Assembly (NCBI RefSeq): GCF_000803265.1
Contig: NW_014575407.1
Location: 1 to 64,000 of the forward strand
Reading direction: 5' to 3'
DNA length: 64,000 nt
Source: Ordospora colligata OC4
Lineage: Eukaryota; Microsporidia; Ordosporidae
The position numbers and the translations under genes were made by a program. Shown here piece after piece: positions 38,038 to 45,742 of this stretch. Positions within the stretch are counted from its first letter, which is position 1; the number at the start of each line of letters is the position of its first letter. The notes beneath the pieces were generated by a model that saw nothing but the letters and a program-made list of their open reading frames with translations, made no database searches and was not told the DNA's origin.

Positions 38038-38451
38038 TTAACGATTCTTGTCAAGATAGTTTTTGATTGCGGACTTTATTGCATCTTCTGCCAGCATTGA
38101 GCAATGTAACTTGATTGGCGGTAGCGACAGTCTTTTCGCTATGTCTTTATTTGATATCTTCAGCGACTCTTCTATTGTCTTTCCCTTGATCCATTCTGTT
38201 GCTAAGCTTGATGATGCTATTGCTGATCCACATCCGAATGTCTTGAACTTCGCATCTTCAATTACATTGTCTCTGCTTACTTTAATCTGCAGCTTCATCA
38301 CGTCTCCACATGCTGGTGCACCAACTATTCCTGTTCCAACACGAGAGTCAGCTTTGTCTAACGATCCAATGTTTCTTGGTCTTTCAAAATGATCAACAAC
38401 ACTCGCACTATACTTCCCTTTGATATCCTTGAGCTCATTCAGCAGTGACAT
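38038..38451 (-). CDS. ISU1: ISU1/IscU iron-sulfur cluster scaffold (mitosome)
   Basis: 137 residues. The three ligand cysteines are Cys48 (APACGD), Cys74 (FGCGSAIASS) and Cys117 (KLHCSML), with Asp50. LPPIK at 110-114 is the site bound by the Hsp70 partner. The N-terminus is short (MSLLNELKDIKGKYSASVVD) and not an obvious presequence, as usual for mitosomal proteins. It builds clusters with Nfs1 and frataxin. CCC precedes the start (agccctgcatATG). Confidence 0.96.
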   Translation of the reverse strand: MSLLNELKDIKGKYSASVVDHFERPRNIGSLDKADSRVGTGIVGAPACGDVMKLQIKVSRDNVIEDAKFKTFGCGSAIASSSLATEWIKGKTIEESLKISNKDIAKRLSLPPIKLHCSMLAEDAIKSAIKNYLDKNR

Positions 38452-38489
38452 ATGCAGGGCTGTTAATCATGCTTATATCCATTGCTGCT

Positions 38490-39230
38490 TTACTTTCCAA
38501 ATCTCAACGCCTTTATGCCATTATTGGTGAGCAGAAAAAGAATATCTGCTATTGCAGAATGCTGCTTTATTTCATTAATCGCTAGTACATTCTTGAACGA
38601 TCTGTCTTTGCGAGTTATTTCTAATCCATTCTTTTTTACAGTTACTGTCTGCTCTCTGCTCTCAACAACATTCGAATCCTTTACAAATGAAAATCCTGTA
38701 GACGATATGACCTGCAGTTTTGCATTGAACACTCTGCTCTCTCTATTCCTGTATACACACAAAATCTCTCCATTCATACCAAACTTTATGCTTGTAATCC
38801 AGTCAACACACATGCTGCACATAATATCATTCAGTTTCTGATCATACTTCTTTTCATTGCTTTTAATCAAATTCAAGAGCACATTGTAAAATAGAAACCT
38901 ACATTGCTTGTTTATCCTTCCTCGTTTTATTAGGAAAATCAAGAGATGCGACTCTATCTTTCTGACCTTTACACATTTAAATTTCGTGTCATATCTATAT
39001 ATTCTGATGGCTCCGTTTCTGTACAATAAGAAGTACCCATCAACCAGGCACATCTCATCAGCTGTAAGATCAATATTAAACACTTCAACTTTCTCTCCAG
39101 ACAGATCGTGTTGATTCGGTACAAAACATATTGTAGAGTTATTAAGCCCTGCATTGCATGAAATGTCTTTGCAGTTATTCAAATATCCATCATACTCCTG
39201 CTGAAGAGCCTCCTCAAGCTTTATTTGCAT
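38490..39230 (-). CDS. Hypothetical protein
   Basis: 246 residues, no signal peptide or membrane segment. It is rich in short beta-like strands (FLLYRNGAIRIYRYD, GEILCVYRNRESRVFNAKLQ, ILFLLTNNGIKALRFGK), reminiscent of a degenerate beta propeller such as in nucleoporins or TFIIIC-type proteins. A helical part lies in the middle (about 100-140). This is shape only. I recognise no family. Confidence 0.65.
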   Translation of the reverse strand: MQIKLEEALQQEYDGYLNNCKDISCNAGLNNSTICFVPNQHDLSGEKVEVFNIDLTADEMCLVDGYFLLYRNGAIRIYRYDTKFKCVKVRKIESHLLIFLIKRGRINKQCRFLFYNVLLNLIKSNEKKYDQKLNDIMCSMCVDWITSIKFGMNGEILCVYRNRESRVFNAKLQVISSTGFSFVKDSNVVESREQTVTVKKNGLEITRKDRSFKNVLAINEIKQHSAIADILFLLTNNGIKALRFGK

Positions 39231-39365
39231 TCAAATCTCCACTCTATAACAATTATTCCATAATTGAAACCTATGATGTTTCAAAAAACAACATCTGCAG
39301 TAAAACATTTGTATTATCATAATCTTTATTTATTCATAAAGCACCAGTGTGCTCAAATCATCACA

Positions 39366-39440
39366 ATATTACTTTCATGTAATATGAAGATTATTTCCAT
39401 GTAATATTAGTACAATTACAATATTACTACCATATAATAT
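39366..39440. repeat. Repeated palindromic ATATTAC/GTAATAT elements
   Basis: An inverted repeat ATATTAC-tttcat-GTAATAT lies at 39366-39385. A further GTAATATTAG follows at 39401-39410, and a similar unit, ATATTACTACCATATAATAT, lies at 39421-39440. The block ends about 17 bases before the stop of the minus-strand gene at 39457, so it may mark the 3' end region. It could also be AT-rich drift. Confidence 0.5.
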
Positions 39441-39456
39441 AAACAATCGCACAAGG

Positions 39457-39711
39457 TCAATTAACAAATCTGCCTAATCTATACTCGCTTGTTTCTACTT
39501 TCTTAATCTCAGGATTATTTAGATCTCTATTCTCAATCAAAAATGCAACCATTTTATCTTCTTTGCTAAGGAACTGTTTCTTAAATACTTCCTCAGCATT
39601 ATTCTCCTTCTTAACTCTCATATTAATGTAGTCCTTTGCATTGTAAAGATTTTTCCGTCCATCAAAAAACAGATTCGTATCTGAATATTTCGATTTAAAT
39701 CCTTCTGCCAT
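39457..39711 (-). CDS. Small hypothetical protein
   Basis: 84 residues, with CCC upstream (atgcccttgaATG), which supports it as a real gene despite its size. Charged and helical throughout, with no hydrophobic segment. Segments such as NLFFDGRKNLYNAKDYINMR and EDKMVAFLIENRDLNNPEIK suggest a small complex subunit. Family not recognised. Confidence 0.6.
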   Translation of the reverse strand: MAEGFKSKYSDTNLFFDGRKNLYNAKDYINMRVKKENNAEEVFKKQFLSKEDKMVAFLIENRDLNNPEIKKVETSEYRLGRFVN

Positions 39712-39833
39712 TCAAGGGCATTTATCCATTCAAACAAATACTCATGTACACGTGAAGATATTTTAATGCTCTTTAGTGTTATAAGCATCATTAGTATCAC
39801 ATTTATAGACCAAGTATATCACGTAATCATTCA

Positions 39834-41363
39834 TCAAGAAAGCTCGGTGCTGTTAGATTCTATGTCACTTTGGATCTTCATTTCCATAATGTCTTGAGCT
39901 ATCTTGTTTTCTGATGCAAGCATACTTTTTTCAAGATCAACCTCATGCTCCAATAAATGCTCCTTTGTATCATACCTCTCCAAGCTCTCATTGTGATTCC
40001 ATAAATGCTCTTGTGTATTGAATTCTCCAATTAGTTGATCCTCTACAGAATACTCATCTTCATATCCGTACTTATGCTGTGAATCTTCCATTATCTCACC
40101 ATCATAGAATCCCATGCCATGAAATTCCCCATATTGAGATTCCGTGCCATGAAATTCATCCTCATGGAACTTCAAGCACAGTGGGCATTGCTGCATCTCA
40201 TACTTAGATGCACTCTGTGAATTTTCATCAGGTTCATGCATACTATTTGTGTTTGGTTCATAAACATTTTCAGTATTTATTGGGTTATAATATCCTGCAT
40301 TCTCATCTAATCTAGTGTAAATAGCCTGATAATTCTCCTTTGCATATTCACTTGTGTTGATACTACATACCAAAGGCAACTCATGCTCAAAATCAAAGTT
40401 ATCATCCTGATTTGTATTACCCAATATCTCTATAATATCTCTACTCTTATCATCATGAAAATCAAAATCACTCGTTTCTTTCGATTCGGTTGACATAACA
40501 TCATCAGGAACATATACAGATATCTCATGGTCATCTTCAATGCTTAGCAAAACATTCTTTGATGGTCTTGTCTCATGTAACTTCCTATCATGTAATCGAT
40601 ATACATCATGCATAAGCTCTTTTTGTTGCATGCCATTCCTTCCTTCATTCAGGAACACCGGATACGAATTCTTGCTTTCTGCTATCTCACTTCTCATCCT
40701 ACGATCAATGATCTCCTTTCCACGAATCCTCCGAGCCAGTCCATCAACATCTTTATTAACAATTGCTGCATTAAGCTCAAGACGGTTACTTCTTGGACGA
40801 TATGGAATTCTATACAACTCTCCAGTTCCGATTTGGCATCCTAACAGGATTTCCACACCAATCTCAATGCGCACAATCCTCACATATCCAAGATCATTAT
40901 TATATACTACAACTGGCACAGATTGCCCTCTCTTTGAATGCAGCGTCTCCAGTAGATCTTCCTCATCAAACGAATACATGTTTTCAATCCCAAGGATGTA
41001 GTCTCCAACCACCATTCTACACTTCTCTGCAGGCGAGTTCGGATGAATTCGTAACACCTGCATCGAAAGAAGAGCAACCGGGCTCTCATGGAACTTCACT
41101 GCAATTCCAAGACTTTCATTGTTCTTCTTTGGTATCTCAATCGAGAATGTCTCCATGTTCCTCATGTCAAGTATCTCGAGCACAAGTGCTTCCTCCTCCC
41201 ACTCCTTGTTGATTGTCAACACATCGTCCTTGCTGTTTACCGCCTTCGCATTGAAGCCAGCTATAGAGTGCACAAATGGAAGAATACCGTTCACATGCGA
41301 TATACTCCCGTTTGTCACTTTCAGTATCTGCAAAACCCCAATCTTTGATATACACAATCCCAT
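39834..41363 (-). CDS. GRH1: GRASP-type Golgi protein (GRASP55/65, Grh1 family)
   Basis: The longer frame begins at 41393, but the Met at 41363 gives MGLCIS, an N-myristoylation motif as in animal GRASPs, so I prefer it (509 residues). Two PDZ-like GRASP domains fill about residues 1-195: in the second, SLGIAVKFHESPVALLSMQV, LRIHPNSPAEKCRMVVGDYI and LLGCQIGTGELYRIP match GRASP closely. The remaining 310 residues are acidic, with repeated His/Glu/Tyr-rich segments (EEFHGTESQYGEFHGMGFYD). GRASPs tether Golgi membranes and support unconventional secretion. Fungal Grh1 is acetylated instead of myristoylated. Confidence 0.85.
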   Translation of the reverse strand: MGLCISKIGVLQILKVTNGSISHVNGILPFVHSIAGFNAKAVNSKDDVLTINKEWEEEALVLEILDMRNMETFSIEIPKKNNESLGIAVKFHESPVALLSMQVLRIHPNSPAEKCRMVVGDYILGIENMYSFDEEDLLETLHSKRGQSVPVVVYNNDLGYVRIVRIEIGVEILLGCQIGTGELYRIPYRPRSNRLELNAAIVNKDVDGLARRIRGKEIIDRRMRSEIAESKNSYPVFLNEGRNGMQQKELMHDVYRLHDRKLHETRPSKNVLLSIEDDHEISVYVPDDVMSTESKETSDFDFHDDKSRDIIEILGNTNQDDNFDFEHELPLVCSINTSEYAKENYQAIYTRLDENAGYYNPINTENVYEPNTNSMHEPDENSQSASKYEMQQCPLCLKFHEDEFHGTESQYGEFHGMGFYDGEIMEDSQHKYGYEDEYSVEDQLIGEFNTQEHLWNHNESLERYDTKEHLLEHEVDLEKSMLASENKIAQDIMEMKIQSDIESNSTELS

Positions 41364-41561
41364 TCTGCTACGGATCACATTTTTTTTATTCATCTGCTTT
41401 TATTATATCAAATATATAACTACGCCATTTCATTCGTTCGGCCATATTGAGATATTACATTTGTTACTTTATTCCATGCATACTGCTTATTGCAATAATG
41501 ATCCATTACATCACACATTAATAAACAGGCCACTTAAATATTTGAATTACACACCGTAGCA

Positions 41562-41873
41562 ATGGATAGAGAAACAGATGCAGAAAAGTTACTGCGCATG
41601 CAAGGCGAATACCTCGATTCATCTCCACAATGTGCATTCACTATGTACATTAAGAATCTGGACACTTCAGTGTCAAGTCAAGACATCTCCACACATTTTA
41701 AATCATGCGGAATCATCTCAAGAATAAACATGCTTGGAAGCGGATTCAAGAGATATGCAACAATAGATTTTGCATCAGAAAAGTCTGTTGAAATGGCATT
41801 GCTGTTCAACGGCTCCGTTCTGAAAGGAAAACGAATAATCGTACAGAAAAAGAAAGATTTTGATAAAAAATAA
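41562..41873 (+). CDS. PABPN1/Sgn1-like single-RRM protein
   Basis: 103 residues. A short helix (MDRETDAEKLLRMQGEYLD) precedes an RRM: RNP2 is MYIKNL and RNP1 is RYATIDFA. The helix followed by an RRM, with THFKSCGIISRINMLGSGFK and LLFNGSVLKGKRIIVQKK, is the order of nuclear poly(A)-binding protein 2. The Arg/Gly tail of animal PABPN1 is missing. Probably binds poly(A) or mRNA. It converges with SmD1, with only 13 bases between them. Confidence 0.8.
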   Translation: MDRETDAEKLLRMQGEYLDSSPQCAFTMYIKNLDTSVSSQDISTHFKSCGIISRINMLGSGFKRYATIDFASEKSVEMALLFNGSVLKGKRIIVQKKKDFDKK

Positions 41874-41886
41874 ACTTTAAGTACGA

Positions 41887-42192
41887 TTACACTTGTGTTT
41901 TCCTTCTCTTAGGTTCTTCAGTGCTTTTTTCATCAGAAGCTGTCTTGACTCTGGGCCTGTCATCTATAAGTAATTGCTTAAAGTCTATATTTTCCCTAAA
42001 TATAATATATCTTATCGAGCTTCCTCGTATATTGTAACTTCCAATATGTTTGCCTTCAACAATCGCATCACTAAGCTCTACATTCATCTGTTTGTCAACA
42101 TAACGAACTGTTCCAGCTATTCTTCGTTTATCCTTAGTCTCGATTTCAACTCCTTCATTCCTACATTTCCTCAATAGCCTAATCAATTTCAT
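41887..42192 (-). CDS. SMD1: SmD1 core snRNP protein
   Basis: 101 residues. Sm1 motif: MKLIRLLRKCRNEGVEIETK and GTVRYVDKQMNVELSDAIVE. Sm2 motif: YNIRGSSIRYIIF, then the D1-specific LLIDDRPRVK. The C-terminal RG-repeat tail of most SmD1 proteins is replaced by a short Lys/Arg end (EEPKRRKTQV). Its presence implies that snRNPs and some splicing persist. CCCC precedes the start on its strand. Confidence 0.94.
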   Translation of the reverse strand: MKLIRLLRKCRNEGVEIETKDKRRIAGTVRYVDKQMNVELSDAIVEGKHIGSYNIRGSSIRYIIFRENIDFKQLLIDDRPRVKTASDEKSTEEPKRRKTQV

Positions 42193-42280
42193 CTATATGG
42201 GGTTTTTACTTGTTTATACACTATAACATAATAATCTAATTTTTTATTATTTGCGTTCGTTTAGTGAACCATTCTCTATA

Positions 42281-42502
42281 TTAGATTGAGCCGTTAGTAT
42301 GATCTAAAACCCATTTTTCTTCATCTTCAGCGTTAAAGGTGCTTTCAGGATCATCTAATGCCTCTTCGGTTTCACTACTTTGTTGTTCAACTACTTGTCT
42401 TTCTTCATTTTCTCGTTCTTTATCACTAGAAAGTGTTTCACTGTATACTTTACTCATCAATATACATGCTGCCACTATCTTCATCATTGTCCTCGGAATC
42501 AT
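42281..42502 (-). CDS. Very small secreted acidic protein
   Basis: 73 residues with CCC just before the ATG (atcccaatATG). A signal peptide covers about residues 1-21 (MIPRTMMKIVAACILMSKVY). The mature 50 residues are strongly acidic and Glu/Gln/Ser-rich with no Cys. Unknown. A candidate spore or host-interface peptide. Confidence 0.55.
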   Translation of the reverse strand: MIPRTMMKIVAACILMSKVYSETLSSDKERENEERQVVEQQSSETEEALDDPESTFNAEDEEKWVLDHTNGSI

Positions 42503-42717
42503 ATTGGGATTTTATTTTCCTTGCATTTATATACTTATAAAGGAGCCGAATTTCCAATGTTATCTTTCAATAACTCATATGCCATATCAAAAACATCTCT
42601 TTTAAAATTACTAAATATAATACATTATACATAATGGTTTTTATTACAAATACAATACATTTGTCTATGTTATCATAATGTTATTCACCTTCAGATCCTA
42701 TTTTAGATATTTATCAC

Positions 42718-42761
42718 ATCCTGATGATATTTTTCTTGATATGCCTTTGGATCATCAGGAT
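42718..42761. repeat. Perfect 11-base inverted repeat downstream of a membrane protein gene
   Basis: ATCCTGATGAT (42718-42728) and ATCATCAGGAT (42751-42761) are perfect complements, separated by 22 bases. The pair lies 43-86 bases after the stop of the minus-strand gene at 42804. The rest of the gap 42503-42803 is AT-rich and shows nothing else. Confidence 0.5.
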
Positions 42762-42803
42762 TCAGTGTAGCCAGTTGTGAGGTCATCAGGCGAGTTGATC
42801 CTT

Positions 42804-43784
42804 TTATTTGTATTTTGCCTGACAACCAGAATCTACATCGTTTTCGCCAGAATCAAGGCATAGGCTTTTGACATGCATATCCTCTTCTTTTGCGCCTTCC
42901 TTATTATCAGGATTTCCAAGTTGATCGCTAGTACCATCGATACGTTTGTCTATTTCTTTTTCACCTGCCATTCTTGAAAGATCGGCTTCTTTAGATATAT
43001 TTGCTATTTTAGATATCGCTTGAGTTTGTGAGTTTTGTTTAAATTCATAATATGGATTAGCATTTAGATCATTTTGTATATAACTAGGATTTTCTTTGTA
43101 AGAATCATCAGGACCAGGTCCAGTAATCATGTTTTTCTTATAATAATCAAGGCTTTGATTGTTAAGTGGCTCTGAATTCAGTGACTTTTCGATTATTGAT
43201 GCTATATCTAATAATTCAAGTGCACTTGCAAACATCAAATACGCAAACGCCATCCACAACGATATAACAATAAAACGGAATATCTTTAGAATAAATATAT
43301 TCTTCGATGGTGCCCAGGTCATCAGCACTATAAACCTAAATGTGTATTCATGAATCATATACCAAAAATGGAATCCGAGCATAAATAAAAGCTTCAAGAT
43401 GTTTTCAGGGGGTACCAAAATTGCATCTTCCAGCTTGTCTGGAAGCTTAATATTAACAATAAGAACCCAAGAAACGCAAATATGTATAAGTACTATGCAT
43501 ATATTGAATACTGTACTTGAAAAAAATTCAAACCAGGATATTCTTTCCCATTTAAATAAGTATAAGTACCTGAGTATTATTAATGGTGGTAAAATCAACT
43601 GTAAAACTAAAAAAAAACTTATAGTATCTCGAATAGTTTTAGAGTTAAATTCATCAAAATTCTGTAATTTTGCTACAAAAATGTATCTGACAATAAAAAA
43701 TACAAAAACTATTACGGTTTCTATTTTAAACAACTTTGAATCTTGCGCTCGGATCTGTTCCGTATCTTCAGTGTTTTCTGTCAT
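42804..43784 (-). CDS. Multi-pass membrane protein, unknown function
   Basis: 326 residues. Five or six hydrophobic segments lie in the first 205 residues, near 22-40, 53-73, 90-112, 128-150 and 170-198. The remaining 120 residues are hydrophilic, rich in Asn, Asp and Ser, and probably cytosolic. It may be a lineage-specific membrane family. There is no transporter motif I recognise. Confidence 0.75.
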   Translation of the reverse strand: MTENTEDTEQIRAQDSKLFKIETVIVFVFFIVRYIFVAKLQNFDEFNSKTIRDTISFFLVLQLILPPLIILRYLYLFKWERISWFEFFSSTVFNICIVLIHICVSWVLIVNIKLPDKLEDAILVPPENILKLLFMLGFHFWYMIHEYTFRFIVLMTWAPSKNIFILKIFRFIVISLWMAFAYLMFASALELLDIASIIEKSLNSEPLNNQSLDYYKKNMITGPGPDDSYKENPSYIQNDLNANPYYEFKQNSQTQAISKIANISKEADLSRMAGEKEIDKRIDGTSDQLGNPDNKEGAKEEDMHVKSLCLDSGENDVDSGCQAKYK

Positions 43785-44000
43785 GATTGCAACCTTTGCT
43801 ATACCTTTATATGTATTTCAAGAGAAAGGGGTAAAGGAGCAATTATGGTACAGTCCAATAGTTTAATGTACATATCTTGTGGAAAGTACCTGATAAACTA
43901 CAGATTCATGTATAGACATACATCAAATTATAAGCATGATTAAGGCATTGAATTACAGAGTATACATAAGTACCTATTATTGTTTTTACACTCACCCATA

Positions 44001-44855
44001 ATGAAAGAATTGGTGGATGTTTTGTATTACGATCACATCCTTTCAAAATTGGCAAATCTATATACACTCGACAGTAGAAGTGATGAGATTGTCCAGTACC
44101 AGAAGATTGCTCAAAAAATACTGATTAAACTCCGTGCAGACAAGATAGTGTTTGATGCAGAAGTGGGATTGAAGTTTGTGTATGTGAAAATGTATGATCT
44201 TCACTTTTCATTTTCTAAGTGTGCAGGAAGATTGCATGTGTCCTGTTGTCCAAACCATTATCTTAAGTTTGTTAAAACATCATATGATTATCTAATGAAG
44301 ATTTCGCTTGAGTATAAATGCCTAACAGAGCACACAGGATTTAACAAGCTTATTTATGTAATTGCAATGGCTGCCTTGATGAATTCTGTAACTTATGAAC
44401 AGTTTATTATGATTAGCAAGGCAGATCATAATGCGGCTACAATTGGGTCATGCCTTGAAAAACATGGAATTAAGATCATACGTAAGGAGGATTTTGAAGA
44501 GAAAAAGGTAAAAGCGTTTAGAACTATGGGAATAGAGATGAAAAATGAAACAGAACATTTGAACAAATCATTCCAGTTGATAATGGATGAGCTCAAGAAG
44601 ATATACTTGTCATTTGGATTTCCATTATTGCAGTTTTTTACAACAAACGAGATGATCAAGCAGAAGGGCGCGAATCAGGACGAACTCAAGGGTATTGAAG
44701 GAATACCAAATGATGCAGATAGCTACAAACAAAGTATAATAAAGGAGTATATGAACATGAAGGCAGCACTCAATAAGACAAGGAGTATATTTATCAATCC
44801 AAAAGATAACGGAGAAAAGATTGGATGGGGACCTGAGAGCGATCTGCATAACTGA
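44001..44855 (+). CDS. Hypothetical protein, mostly helical
   Basis: 284 residues from MKELVDVLYYDHI. The ATG at 44001 has CCC upstream (cacccataATG), and the longer frame begins with TTG. No signal peptide or membrane segment. Rather rich in Lys and Met with several Cys in the first third (FSKCAGRLHVSCCPNHYLKF). The C-terminal half is helical. Not recognised. Confidence 0.7.
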   Translation: MKELVDVLYYDHILSKLANLYTLDSRSDEIVQYQKIAQKILIKLRADKIVFDAEVGLKFVYVKMYDLHFSFSKCAGRLHVSCCPNHYLKFVKTSYDYLMKISLEYKCLTEHTGFNKLIYVIAMAALMNSVTYEQFIMISKADHNAATIGSCLEKHGIKIIRKEDFEEKKVKAFRTMGIEMKNETEHLNKSFQLIMDELKKIYLSFGFPLLQFFTTNEMIKQKGANQDELKGIEGIPNDADSYKQSIIKEYMNMKAALNKTRSIFINPKDNGEKIGWGPESDLHN

Positions 44856-45223
44856 TCGAAGTGGAGAAATAAACATATTTAGGATAGCTGGTTGTTTAAT
44901 AATGTTGTATTAGTGTATTACTGGCAATTCAAATACAAGTAAGTAAACACACAAAATGGCAATAGCTTTGTATTACATTTTTCAGGTACTATTGGTTGTT
45001 CAGTGATCAATCGATGTATGGCAAATAAATGTCAATGGAATCAATTTGAGGCCATATGCGGAATTGAGATGAATGACTGGGCTCAAATAGATTGCATAAT
45101 GCAATGAGGTAAATAAGCTACATCCAAATATGGGAATTTATATCTAATAATGTGTCAGGTATATTAAATTATAATTGCATTTAGGTTCGCAAATGCTTAA
45201 ATTCGACGCAGAACAGACCCTCA
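44856..45223. other. Gap of about 370 bases without a gene
   Basis: No coding frame, tRNA or clear repeat. One short palindrome, ATTGCAT-A-ATGCAAT, lies near 45092-45106. The CCC start signal of the next gene (agaccctcaATG) ends the gap. Confidence 0.5.
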
Positions 45224-45490
45224 ATGAACGGAATAAGCAGACTGATAGTTGCATCTGCATTAATCTTTGGAGTTATGTGTGCGTCTACACAAAATGATGG
45301 TGCAACAAACCCAAACCCAACAGATGTAGAAGCCGGTAATCAAAGTAACAATACCGAAGGATCAAATGATGATACAAAGACAACTAATACTGACAGTACA
45401 AAAACAACTAAGGGTGCTAAGAAGGGCGTTAACTCCTTGCATACCGCAGTTGCAGGAATTGTGGCAATGTTGTTTATCATTGCAGCGTAA
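45224..45490 (+). CDS. Small GPI-anchored-type surface protein
   Basis: 88 residues with a complete GPI-protein layout. Signal peptide at about 1-19 (MNGISRLIVASALIFGVMC). Middle of 45 residues rich in Thr, Asn, Asp and Ser (GNQSNNTEGSNDDTKTTNTD), with N-glycosylation-type and O-glycosylation sites. A short basic stretch (KGAKKG) and a hydrophobic C-terminal tail (TAVAGIVAMLFIIAA) ending at the stop. Probably a plasma membrane or endospore surface protein. CCC lies upstream. Confidence 0.75.
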   Translation: MNGISRLIVASALIFGVMCASTQNDGATNPNPTDVEAGNQSNNTEGSNDDTKTTNTDSTKTTKGAKKGVNSLHTAVAGIVAMLFIIAA

Positions 45491-45742
45491 TAAATCAAGC
45501 TTGCTCCTGTATATATATTTACTTATCTAATTATCAAAAAATATTTCTGGTATAGTTTTAATTTCTAATACACAACCCAAAAGCATCATTTCTAAACTCT
45601 ATATTGTGCTTTTTTAATTATAACAAATACATGAACATCAACAAAATTAATTCATAAAATACACATTTAATCACACGCTATTCTTATTAGAACAGCTCAT
45701 CTCATGTGTCATTAGCATAACATTAGGAGATCTTTGTTTGTA

